DNA of 64,000 bases from NCBI RefSeq assembly GCF_035918015.1, contig NZ_CP109132.1, positions 6,200,001-6,264,000 of the forward strand, read 5' to 3'. The stretch comes from Streptomyces sp. NBC_01754 (GTDB lineage: Bacteria > Actinomycetota > Actinomycetes > Streptomycetales > Streptomycetaceae). Made by a program: the position numbers and the translations under genes. Under the pieces are notes generated by a model. It saw nothing but the letters and a program-made list of their open reading frames with translations. It did no database searches and was not told where the DNA came from. Position 1 is the stretch's first letter. The number at the start of each line of letters is the position of its first letter. Of this stretch, positions 25,687 to 36,151 are shown one piece after another.

Positions 25687-25704
25687 TATCTCGACATCGA
25701 GATA
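25687..25704. promoter_or_regulatory. Palindrome TATCTCGA-ca-TCGAGATA in the acnA promoter
   Basis: An 18-bp perfect inverted repeat follows the -10-like TAGAGT (25681-25686) immediately, overlapping the expected transcription start of acnA. It contains ATCTC-N6-GAGAT with the same spacing as the site before HTH-MurA, so one regulator probably binds both. Confidence 0.65.
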
Positions 25705-25733
25705 TCTGCCGAGGCGCACCGCAGCCGCCGTTC

Positions 25734-25761
25734 GGTAAGGGTTACCTAACTAATCCTTACC
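25734..25761. promoter_or_regulatory. Inverted repeat GGTAAGG / CCTTACC in the acnA leader
   Basis: Seven-base arms at 25734-25740 and 25755-25761 bracket the AT-rich GTTACCTAACTAAT. In the leader of an iron-sulfur enzyme this might be an RNA hairpin or an iron-regulator-like element (GGTTACCTAA), but it is not a clear iron box. Confidence 0.3.
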
Positions 25762-25830
25762 TTAGCGGATGGTGGGGGCCGCAGGCGGCACCGAGCGGCG
25801 CCGGCCGCCTATGAGGCGCGGCGCGGTTGA

Positions 25831-28575
<2,745 letters not shown>

Positions 28576-28594
28576 GGGCTCAGGAAGCAGTCGA

Positions 28595-28619
28595 GGGCCG
28601 CACCCGGTGGGTGCGGCCC
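28595..28619 (+). terminator. acnA terminator
   Basis: A perfect 11-bp stem GGGCCGCACCC / GGGTGCGGCCC with a three-base loop, followed by TTCGCC, starts 20 bp after the acnA stop. Confidence 0.9.
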
Positions 28620-28694
28620 TTCGCCGTCCCTGACCCGACCCGACTTGAACCGATCCGGCCCGGTCCGGACGAAAGGCCCTAGGCTCGACACGCC

Positions 28695-29924
28695 ATGAAC
28701 AAGTCCCTCACCTCGCCCGCGGCCAAGGCCGGGCACGAGTCCGTGCGGCGCCACAACCTCAGCCTCGTGCTGCGCACCGTGCGCGAGGAGGGCGAGGTCA
28801 CCCGGGCGAGGGTGGCGAACCTCGTCGGGCTCACCCGGGCCGCCGTCTCCTCCCTCGTCGAGGAACTCCTCGCACTCGGCTGCCTGAGCGAGTCGGGCAA
28901 GACCTCCAGCGGCTCCGCCGGACGCCCCGGCACCGTACTCACCCTGTCCCGGACCGGTCCCGCCGGGATCGGGGTGGAGATCAACATCGACTACGTCTCG
29001 GTGTGCGCCGTCGACCTCACCGGCACGGACCGGGTCCGGGTCACCGAGCACACCGACCACCGGGGCGTCCCGCCCGCCGAGGTCCTCGCCCACGCGGCAC
29101 GGCTCACCAACCGGGTCATCGGCTCCGCCGGCGAACAGGGACTGCGTGTCGTCGGCGTCGAACTGGCGCTGCCCGGCCTCGTGTCCGGAGGCGTCGTCCG
29201 CCAGGCCCCCAACCTCGCCTGGAGCCGGGTCGCCGCCGAAGGCATCTTCGGGCAGGCCCTCAGCACGCTGCGCCCCGCCGGACACGCGCTGCCGGTCGGC
29301 TCCGACAACGAGGCCAACCTGGCGGCCCTGGCCGAGTACTGGTTCGGCGGGCTCGGTGGCGTACGCACCTTCCTCTACCTCACCGGTGAGATCGGCGTGG
29401 GCGGCGCGCTCGTGGTGAACGGCGAGATGATGCGGGGCGCCCACGGGTTCGCCGGCGAGATCGGCCACGTGGTCGTCGATCCGCAGGGCCCCCTGTGCCG
29501 CTGCGGCGCGCACGGCTGCCTGGAGCAGTACGCCGGACGGGCGGCCCTGCTCGCGGCCGCCGGCATCGACCCGGGCCAGGGGGTGCGGGGGATCGCGGAG
29601 CTGGAGCGGCGGGCCGCCGCCGGGGACGCCAGGGCCGTCGGGGCGCTGGCGACGGCGGGCGAGCGGATGGGGACGGTGCTGGCCGGGGCGGTCAACCTCT
29701 TCGACCCCGAGGCCGTCGTGCTCGGCGGGATCTACCGCACCCTCATGCCGTGGCTGGAGAAGTCCGCCGACGCCCAGCTGACCGCCCGGGTCGTCTCCGG
29801 CCGCTGGCACGCCGACGGAAGCCGGCTGCGGGCCTCGTCCCTCTCCGGCGACGCGGCTCGGGGCGCGGCGGCGCGGGTGGTGTACGAGGTGACGGAGAAC
29901 CCGGCGGCGTACGCGGTGCGGTGA
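28695..29924 (+). CDS. ROK-family transcriptional regulator
   Basis: The 409-residue protein has an N-terminal winged HTH (TRARVANLVGLTRAAVSSLVEELLALG, about residues 35-60). The sugar-kinase-like ROK domain shows GVEINIDYVSVCAVDL, AHGFAGEIGHVVVDPQGPLCRCGAHGCLEQYAG with the HxGHxxxxxxxxCxCGxxGC zinc signature, and PEAVVLGGIY. ROK repressors sense sugars. It is convergent with a GH1/ABC sugar operon and close to xylA and an alpha-xylosidase, so it may control those genes in response to xylose or an oligosaccharide (inference). The ATG at 28695 is the best start, with only a weak ribosome-binding site. Confidence 0.92.
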   Translation: MNKSLTSPAAKAGHESVRRHNLSLVLRTVREEGEVTRARVANLVGLTRAAVSSLVEELLALGCLSESGKTSSGSAGRPGTVLTLSRTGPAGIGVEINIDYVSVCAVDLTGTDRVRVTEHTDHRGVPPAEVLAHAARLTNRVIGSAGEQGLRVVGVELALPGLVSGGVVRQAPNLAWSRVAAEGIFGQALSTLRPAGHALPVGSDNEANLAALAEYWFGGLGGVRTFLYLTGEIGVGGALVVNGEMMRGAHGFAGEIGHVVVDPQGPLCRCGAHGCLEQYAGRAALLAAAGIDPGQGVRGIAELERRAAAGDARAVGALATAGERMGTVLAGAVNLFDPEAVVLGGIYRTLMPWLEKSADAQLTARVVSGRWHADGSRLRASSLSGDAARGAAARVVYEVTENPAAYAVR

Positions 29925-29957
29925 CCGGCCCCGCCCCGTGCTCACCGCACCACGCGG

Positions 29958-30002
29958 ACCGGGGGCGTACCCGGTGGGCGAGGTGCCCGGTACGCCCCCG
30001 GT
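29958..30002. terminator. Bidirectional terminator between ROK gene and GH1 gene
   Basis: A perfect 14-bp stem ACCGGGGGCGTACC / GGTACGCCCCCGGT encloses a 17-base loop and lies between two convergent genes. Confidence 0.8.
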
Positions 30003-30040
30003 CCGGTTCCGGTTCCGGGGCCTGAGGACCCGGGAGTCCG

Positions 30041-31420
30041 CTACGCGCGGTGCGCCGCGATCAGCCGCTGATACCAGCGGTAGCTGTCCTTCGGGGTGCG
30101 CTCCAGGGTGTCGTAGTCGACCCGGATGATCCCGAACCGCTTCGCGTACCCCAGCGCCCACTCGAAGTTGTCCAGCAGCGACCACACGTAGTAGCCCCGG
30201 ACGTCCACGCCCGCGTCCATGGCCGCCCGCAGCGCGCCGAGGTGGTCGCGCAGGTACTCCACCCGGTCCGCGTCACGGACCGCGCCGTCCGCCTCGACGG
30301 CGTCGGACTCCGCCGAGCCGTTCTCCGTGATGTGCACCGGCGGCAGCGCCTGGCCGTAGGTCTGCTTCAGCGCGGTCAGCAGGTCGGTGAAGGTGTGCGG
30401 GACGACCGGCCAGCCCATCGCCGTCCGGCGGACGTCCGGGTACTCGCCCTCCGCGTACCGGTTGTCCGTGGCCACCCGCAGCGCCGGGTCGGCCTCCCGG
30501 TGCGGGGCCGCGGCGATCACGATCGGCCGGTAGTAGTTGACGCCCAGGAAGTCCATCGGCTGGGAGATCAGCTCCAGGTCGCCGTCGCGGCGGAAGTCCT
30601 GACCGGTGATCAGCTCGCCCCAGGTCTCCTCCTCGGTCGCCGGGTAGCGGCCCGCCAGGAGCGGCTCGGTCCAGACCAGGTTGTGCTGGGTGTCGGCCCG
30701 GACGACGGCCGCGAGGTCCGCGTCCGACTCGGTGGCCGGGACGTTGCGGTCCAGGTTCAGGGTGATGCCCGCCTCCCGGACCCCCGCGGCGCGCAGCGCG
30801 TTCATGGCGTGGCCGTGGCCGACCAGCAGGTGGTGCGCGGCGGCCAGCGCCCCGCGGCCCTCCTGGGCGCCCGGCGCGTGCCGGCCCACCGAGTAGCCGA
30901 GGAAGGCGCTGCACCACGGCTCGTTGAGGGTGATCCAGCGCGGCACCCGGTCGCCCAGGTGTTCGGCCATGATCGCGGTGTACTCGCCGAACCGCTCCGC
31001 CGTCTCCCGTACCCGCCAGCCCCCCTCGTCCTCCAGGGCCTGCGGCAGGTCCCAGTGGTACAGGGTGGCGGCCGGCTCGATGCCCGCCTCCAGGAGGGAG
31101 TCGACCAGGCGGGAGTAAAAGTCCAGCCCCTTGGGGTTGACCGCCCCGCTGCCCTCGGGCTGGACGCGGGACCAGGCGATCGAGAAGCGGTAGGAGTCCA
31201 CGCCCAGCTCGCGCAGGAGCGCCACGTCCTCGGGGTAGCGGTGGTAGTGGTCGCACGCCACGTCACCCGTGTCACCCCCGTCCGTGCGCCCGGGGGTGTG
31301 GCTGTAGGTGTCCCAGATGGACGGGCCGCGGCCGTCCTCCCGCGCGGCGCCCTCGATCTGGTACGAGGCCGTGGCCGCGCCGAAGACGAAACCGGGCGGG
31401 AAGACCGGGAACTCACTCAT
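30041..31420 (-). CDS. Glycoside hydrolase family 1 beta-glucosidase
   Basis: The 459-residue intracellular (no signal peptide) GH1 enzyme has FPPGFVFGAATASYQIEGA at the start, the acid/base Glu in WITLNEPWCSAFLGY, the nucleophile Glu in PPVHITENGSAESD and WSLLDNFEWALGYAKRFGI at the end. It hydrolyses beta-glucosides such as cellobiose. The ATG at 31420 is used; the longer frame upstream lies in the permease gene. It is the last gene of an operon with a binding-protein-dependent sugar transporter, 8 bp after the permease stop. The set resembles cebEFG-bglC. Confidence 0.95.
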   Translation of the reverse strand: MSEFPVFPPGFVFGAATASYQIEGAAREDGRGPSIWDTYSHTPGRTDGGDTGDVACDHYHRYPEDVALLRELGVDSYRFSIAWSRVQPEGSGAVNPKGLDFYSRLVDSLLEAGIEPAATLYHWDLPQALEDEGGWRVRETAERFGEYTAIMAEHLGDRVPRWITLNEPWCSAFLGYSVGRHAPGAQEGRGALAAAHHLLVGHGHAMNALRAAGVREAGITLNLDRNVPATESDADLAAVVRADTQHNLVWTEPLLAGRYPATEEETWGELITGQDFRRDGDLELISQPMDFLGVNYYRPIVIAAAPHREADPALRVATDNRYAEGEYPDVRRTAMGWPVVPHTFTDLLTALKQTYGQALPPVHITENGSAESDAVEADGAVRDADRVEYLRDHLGALRAAMDAGVDVRGYYVWSLLDNFEWALGYAKRFGIIRVDYDTLERTPKDSYRWYQRLIAAHRA

Positions 31421-31428
31421 GGAAACCC

Positions 31429-32286
31429 TCACTTGACGGATCCGCCGGTGATCCCGGCGGCGATGTACTTCTGGGACAGGACGAGGAGGACCGCCGCGGG
31501 CACCGCGGAGAGGACCGAGGCGGCCATGACCGAACCCCAGTCGCCGACGTGCGCCCCGATGTACTGGTAGATGCCCAGCGTGATCGGCTTGACGTCGTCC
31601 GTCGTGTTCAGCGTCAGCGCGAACATGAAGTCGCTCCACGCGTAGAGGAACGAGAACAGCCCGGCGGTGATCAGGGAGTTGCGGCTCATCGGCAGGACGA
31701 CCCGGACGAACGTGCGGACGCGGCCGGCGCCGTCCACCTCGGCCGCCTCGATGACCTCGCGCGGGATGGACACCATGAAGGAGCGCATCAGCACGATCGC
31801 GAACGGGATGCCCAGCGAGGCGTCCGCCAGCATCAGCCCGAAGTAGGAGTTGACCAGGCCGAGATCGACGTACGCGCTGTACAGGGCGTTGGCGATGACG
31901 ATGCCCGGCACCATCTGGGTGATGAGGGTGCCGAAGACGATCGTCTTGCCGCCGCGCAGGTTGAACTGAGCCAGGCCGTACGCGGCGGGCGCCGAGATCG
32001 CCAGGCAGATCGCCACCGCGCCGAGCGCCACGGCCAGCGAGGTCAGCAGATTGGCGCCCTGTTCGGTGAGGGCCGAGGAGAATCCCGAGAGGTCCAGGGT
32101 CTTGGGAACCGGGGCCACGTCGACCAGCGAGGCGTCCGGCTGGAGAGCGGTGTTGATCATCCAGTACAGCGGGAACAGCATCACGGCGAGGAAGACGACG
32201 CCGAGGACGGTCGCACCCCAGCGGCGCCTGGACCGGTGGACGGTGGCGGGAGCCGGGGCGGCGGGGATCTGGGTGGTGGTCGCCAT
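31429..32286 (-). CDS. ABC sugar transporter permease (MalG/CebG type)
   Basis: The 285-residue inner-membrane permease has six predicted transmembrane segments starting with TVLGVVFLAVMLFPLYWMIN. The EAA loop is EVIEAAEVDGAGRVRTFVRVVLPMSRNS, where the MsmK/MalK-type ATPase docks. It starts at the ATG at 32286, six bases after the upstream permease gene. No ATPase gene is nearby; the shared MsiK ATPase of Streptomyces would energise it (established for the family). Confidence 0.94.
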   Translation of the reverse strand: MATTTQIPAAPAPATVHRSRRRWGATVLGVVFLAVMLFPLYWMINTALQPDASLVDVAPVPKTLDLSGFSSALTEQGANLLTSLAVALGAVAICLAISAPAAYGLAQFNLRGGKTIVFGTLITQMVPGIVIANALYSAYVDLGLVNSYFGLMLADASLGIPFAIVLMRSFMVSIPREVIEAAEVDGAGRVRTFVRVVLPMSRNSLITAGLFSFLYAWSDFMFALTLNTTDDVKPITLGIYQYIGAHVGDWGSVMAASVLSAVPAAVLLVLSQKYIAAGITGGSVK

Positions 32287-32291
32287 GCCGG

Positions 32292-33260
32292 TCACTTCCC
32301 CTCGTTGCGGTTGGCCCGCAGGTAGAACACCGCGAAGACGGCGGAGATCAGGATCAGGACGTTGCCGACCACGGCACCGGCACCGAAGTCCATCTGCACG
32401 AAGGAGTTCTGGTACGTGAGGGTGCCGAGCGTCTGGGTGGAGTCGGCGGGCCCGCCGTCGGTGAGGGCCAGGACCAGGTCGAGGATCTTGACCGTCGACA
32501 TGAAGCCGAGCACCAGCACCACGGTGATGACGGGCTTGAGGACCGGCAGCGTCACCGAGCGGAACGTACGCCAGGCGGAGGCGCCGTCGAGGGCGGCCGC
32601 CTCGTGCAGCTCCTTGGGGACCTCCTGGAGGCCGCCGTAGAGGATCACCATGTTGAACGGGATGCCGATCCAGATGTTCACCAGGATCACCGAGATCAGC
32701 GCCATGCTCGTGCTGGTCAGCCACGGGGTGTCACCGCCGAGGCCCAGCGTGCCCAGGAAGGAGTTGAGGACACCGGTGTCCTGGTCGAAGATGCGCCGCC
32801 AGACGATGCCGGAGACGACCATCGGCACCAGCCACGGCAGCAGGATCAGTGAGCGCAGGATGCCGTTGAGCGGGAAGCGGCGGCTGAAGAAGACGGCCAG
32901 GGCCAGACCGATGCAGAACTGCCCGACGAGCGATCCGACGGTGAAGAGGATCGTCTGCCACAGGGCCTTGCCGAACAGCCCGTCGCCGAAGACGTTCCGC
33001 CAGTTGTCCAGGCCGTTGAACGGCGCCTCGCCGGTGAAGAACGTGGACGGCGAGTAGTCCTGGAAGCTCATCGCGATGTTGCGGACGAGCGGGTAGCCGA
33101 AGAACAGCGCCATGAAGATCACGGCGGGGGCGATGAACCCCCACTGGGCGAACTGACGGCGGCGCTTGGCGCGCAACGGGCTCAGCGGCTTCTCGGACTT
33201 GCCGGGGCCGGTGGCCTTCGGACCGGCCGGCAGCGCGGCGGAGGCTGTGGTGGATGACAT
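32292..33260 (-). CDS. ABC sugar transporter permease (MalF/CebF type)
   Basis: The 322-residue permease has a cytoplasmic Lys/Arg-rich N-terminus followed by six transmembrane segments (WGFIAPAVIFMALFFGYPLV first). The EAA motif is ELHEAAALDGASAWRTFRSVTLPVLKP. It pairs with the MalG-type permease downstream and the lipoprotein encoded 11 bp upstream to form the importer. Confidence 0.94.
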   Translation of the reverse strand: MSSTTASAALPAGPKATGPGKSEKPLSPLRAKRRRQFAQWGFIAPAVIFMALFFGYPLVRNIAMSFQDYSPSTFFTGEAPFNGLDNWRNVFGDGLFGKALWQTILFTVGSLVGQFCIGLALAVFFSRRFPLNGILRSLILLPWLVPMVVSGIVWRRIFDQDTGVLNSFLGTLGLGGDTPWLTSTSMALISVILVNIWIGIPFNMVILYGGLQEVPKELHEAAALDGASAWRTFRSVTLPVLKPVITVVLVLGFMSTVKILDLVLALTDGGPADSTQTLGTLTYQNSFVQMDFGAGAVVGNVLILISAVFAVFYLRANRNEGK

Positions 33261-33271
33261 GGTTCGTTACC

Positions 33272-34534
33272 TCAGTTCCCGCTCGTGACGCGCTGCTGGG
33301 CGCGCTTCAGCGCGGCTTCGCTGGACTCGCCGGTCAGGGCGGACTGGAAGGCGCTCTGCAGGGCGAGCGACACCGACGACCACTGCGCGCCGACCTGCGC
33401 CGTGCGGGACCGGGCCGTGGAGACCTGGCCGGCCAGGGCCGCCAGCTCCGGGGCCTTCGTACGCCAGACGGCGGCGGCCTTGGTGTTCGCCGGCACCATC
33501 CAGCTGTTCAGCGCGTAGGTGATCTGCTCCTGCTCGCCCGCCATACAGCCGATGATCTTGGCAGCCGTCTTCTCGCGCTCGGTGTCACCCGTGTTGGGCA
33601 CGGTCAGTACCCCGCCGCCCAGCGGGCCGACCGAGTCGTCGCCCGCCTCCGGGACCGGGATCTGGGCGATGCCCCAGTTCAGGCCCTTCTTGGCGTTCAG
33701 GGTCTCGACCTGCCAGGGGCCGTTGATCATCATGGCCGCGTTGCCGGCCATGAACTGGTCGTTCACGTCGGCCTGGGTCCAGTTGACCGTGGACTTGGAG
33801 AGCGAGCCGTCCTTCAGCAGGGCCTTCCAGTAGTCCAGCGCACCGGCGACCTCCGGGCTGTCGAGCTTGGTCTCGTCGCCGCCGTTGGACCACATGAACG
33901 GGGTGAACTGGAAGACACCGTCCTCCGCGCCGCCCGCGCTCAGCGCCAGGCCGTACCGCTTGCCCTGGGTCAGCTCCGCGGCCGTCTCACGCATCTCGTC
34001 CCAGGTGGTGGGCACCTTCAGCCCGGCCTCGTCGAGGATGTCCTCGTTGTAGAACAGCGCCAGGGTGTTCACCGTGCGAGCCGCCCCGTAGTACTTCCCC
34101 CCGTACGAGCCGAAGTCGACGATGCCCTCGGGGATGTCCGTCGTGGTCAGCCCCAGGTCCTTCAGCGGGATCAGCCCGCCGGCCTCGGCGAACGTCGGCA
34201 TCTCGGAGGCGTCCAGCTGGAGGACGTCCGGGAGCGACTTCGAGGACGCCATGCGCAGCGCCTTCGTCATCAGCTGCGAGGCCGGTACGCTCTGCTGCTC
34301 GATGGTGACCCCGAGCTCCTTGCTGCACCGCTTGAGGGTGTCCCCGTCCCAGCGGTGGTAGGACTCGTCGGTCGAGGAGTTCATGACGGTGTAGACGTCC
34401 GGGTCCCGCTGCTGCCCGCACCCCGAGAGGACGGTGCCGGCGACGATCGCGGAGACGACGGTGAGGGGGACGACGATCCGCCTGGTGCGGCGGCTGCGGC
34501 GTCGGACCCGCCCGTCCGGGGATGGTTCTGTCAC
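33272..34534 (-). CDS. Sugar ABC transporter substrate-binding lipoprotein
   Basis: The 420-residue class-1 solute-binding protein has an Arg-rich n-region, a hydrophobic core and the lipobox VLSGC (Cys about residue 40), so it is exported and lipid-anchored. The body (YTVMNSSTDESYHRWDGDTLKRC..., AAMMINGPWQVETLNAKKG) is typical of oligosaccharide binders. The GTG at 34534 (VTEPSPDG...) follows AAGGGCACC. A TGGGA-type palindrome lies 37 bp upstream of the start. Given the adjacent GH1, GH31 and xylA genes the ligand may be cellobiose or a xyloglucan fragment; this is inference. Confidence 0.93.
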   Translation of the reverse strand: MTEPSPDGRVRRRSRRTRRIVVPLTVVSAIVAGTVLSGCGQQRDPDVYTVMNSSTDESYHRWDGDTLKRCSKELGVTIEQQSVPASQLMTKALRMASSKSLPDVLQLDASEMPTFAEAGGLIPLKDLGLTTTDIPEGIVDFGSYGGKYYGAARTVNTLALFYNEDILDEAGLKVPTTWDEMRETAAELTQGKRYGLALSAGGAEDGVFQFTPFMWSNGGDETKLDSPEVAGALDYWKALLKDGSLSKSTVNWTQADVNDQFMAGNAAMMINGPWQVETLNAKKGLNWGIAQIPVPEAGDDSVGPLGGGVLTVPNTGDTEREKTAAKIIGCMAGEQEQITYALNSWMVPANTKAAAVWRTKAPELAALAGQVSTARSRTAQVGAQWSSVSLALQSAFQSALTGESSEAALKRAQQRVTSGN

Positions 34535-34570
34535 GGTGGTGCCCTTGCGGTGAGAGGGTGGCCGGGCCCA

Positions 34571-34584
34571 TGGGAACGCTCCCA
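34571..34584. promoter_or_regulatory. CebR-like (LacI-family) operator TGGGAACGCTCCCA
   Basis: It differs by one base from the CebR consensus TGGGAGCGCTCCCA and sits inside a longer near-palindrome (34567-34588) just upstream of the binding-protein gene. A LacI-type repressor such as CebR, encoded outside this window, should control the transporter-GH1 operon. Confidence 0.8.
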
Positions 34585-34655
34585 TGGGATGTTCGTCAAG
34601 CCCCCGGCGGGGAAGCGGCCCGGTGCCCGGCGGCGGGCCGCCGGGCAGGGGGGTG

Positions 34656-35825
34656 TCAGCGGATGCCGAGGAGGTGGTCCATGGCGAGTTGGTCGAGGGC
34701 TTCGAAGGCCATGGAGCGGCCGGCCGCGGCGTCGGCGTCGAAGTCCTCGTAGGCGGTGCGGTCGGCGAGGAGGCTCTTGAGGCCGTCGTCGGCGGTGGGG
34801 CGGGCGAGTTCGTCGAGCCGGGAGGCGGTGAGGGCGTCCTGGACGGCGGGGTCGGCGCGGAAGGCCGCGGCGCGTTCCTTGAGGACGAGGTAGTTGCGCA
34901 TGCAGTTCTTCGCGGATTCCCAGACGCCGTCGGTGCCGTCGGTGCGTACGGGCTTGAAGTCGAAGTGGCGCGGGCCGTCCCAGCCGGCGGTCTCCAGGAG
35001 GTCGACGAGCCAGAACGCCTGGCGCAGATCGCCGGCGCCGAAGCGGAGGTCCTGGTCGTACTTGATGCCGGACTGGCCGTTGAGGTCGATGTGGAAGAGC
35101 TTGCCGGCCCACAGGGCCTGGGCGATGCCGTGGGGGAAGTTGAGTCCGGCCATCTGCTCGTGGCCGGTCTCCGGGTTCACCCCGACGAGCTCGGGGCGTT
35201 CCAGGCGTTCGATGAAGGCCAGTGCGTGCCCGATCGTGGGCAGGAGGATGTCGCCGCGGGGCTCGTTGGGCTTGGGCTCGATCGCGAAGCGCAGGTCGTA
35301 GCCCTGCCCGGTGACGTAGTCGCCCAGCAGGTCGAAGGCCTCCTTCATCCGGTCCAGGGCCAGGCGGACGTCCTTGGCCGCGCCGGACTCGGCGCCCTCG
35401 CGCCCGCCCCAGGCCACATACGTCCGCGCGCCGAGTTCGACGGCGAGGTCGATGTTGCGGATCACCTTGCGCAGCGCGAAGCGGCGTACGTCACGGTCGT
35501 TGGAGGTGAACCCGCCGTCCTTGAACACCGGGTGCGTGAACAGGTTCGTCGTGGCCATCGGGACCTTGAGCCCGGTGCGCTCCAGCGCGTCCCTGAACCG
35601 GCCGACCAGCCGGGCGCGCTCGTTCTCCTCGGACCCGAACGGGATCAGGTCGTCGTCGTGGAACGTCACACCGTACGCGCCGAGCTCCGCCAGCCGCTCG
35701 ACCGACTCGACCGGGTCCAGTGCCGGACGCGTCGGCTCACCGAAGGGGTCGTTGCCCCGCCAGCCGACGGTCCACAGACCGAACGTGAACTTGTCCTCAG
35801 GGGTGGGAGTGAAGCGCTCCGACAT
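34656..35825 (-). CDS. xylA: Xylose isomerase
   Basis: The 389-residue enzyme has the classic Streptomyces D-xylose/glucose isomerase sequence: [22 protein letters not shown] at the start, the catalytic His in [11 protein letters not shown], the metal ligands in [11 protein letters not shown] and [14 protein letters not shown], and [19 protein letters not shown]. It converts xylose to xylulose. It is divergent from the GH31 alpha-xylosidase, so the xylose released by that enzyme is processed here. No xylB is in the window. It is possibly regulated by a ROK protein through the intergenic AT-rich motifs. Confidence 0.97.
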   Translation of the reverse strand: MSERFTPTPEDKFTFGLWTVGWRGNDPFGEPTRPALDPVESVERLAELGAYGVTFHDDDLIPFGSEENERARLVGRFRDALERTGLKVPMATTNLFTHPVFKDGGFTSNDRDVRRFALRKVIRNIDLAVELGARTYVAWGGREGAESGAAKDVRLALDRMKEAFDLLGDYVTGQGYDLRFAIEPKPNEPRGDILLPTIGHALAFIERLERPELVGVNPETGHEQMAGLNFPHGIAQALWAGKLFHIDLNGQSGIKYDQDLRFGAGDLRQAFWLVDLLETAGWDGPRHFDFKPVRTDGTDGVWESAKNCMRNYLVLKERAAAFRADPAVQDALTASRLDELARPTADDGLKSLLADRTAYEDFDADAAAGRSMAFEALDQLAMDHLLGIR

Positions 35826-36151
35826 CGATCAGCCTCTTGTCGACGGAGGGCCCGGCCGCCAGCTCTGCCGGCCGACCCAATTTGTTTGCTTGCAGTACTA
35901 ATACGCCATCCTGCCGAAGGTTTCTAGGCCGTTTCCGTGACGTTGCGGTCACGCGACGCGAACATGGCTGCTCGGCGCCGCTTTGTTCTTTGTCGGTTAC
36001 ATGGGCAATACGGGAAATCCGGCCCCGGCCCACCCTGTCGGTCATATTTGTTTTGTGTACGATCAAAATGAGAGGACCCGCAGCCGCGCTTGCCGCAAGG
36101 CGCCCTGACGTCCCGCAGTCCAGCACTTCCTGATCCGGCTAAGGACCCCCC
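35826..36151. promoter_or_regulatory. Divergent xylA/alpha-xylosidase promoter region with repeated ATTTGTTT motif
   Basis: This unusually AT-rich 326-bp spacer has the motif ATTTGTTT at 35880-35887 near xylA and again at 36046-36053 near the GH31 gene. The second is followed by the inverted repeat TTTTG-N8-CAAAA (36051-36068). These are candidate binding sites for a xylose-responsive ROK or LacI regulator of both genes. No gene is visible within it. Confidence 0.5.

Noticed and set aside
25734..25761. Iron box (IdeR/DmdR site) before aconitase
   Set aside because: GGTTACCTAA resembles part of an iron box, but the second half-site does not match at the right spacing; kept only as a generic inverted repeat.
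36046..36068. CRISPR-like or transposon end repeats in the xylA/GH31 spacer
   Set aside because: Only two short AT-rich motif copies occur, with no spacer regularity or terminal repeats; regulatory sites are the simpler reading.
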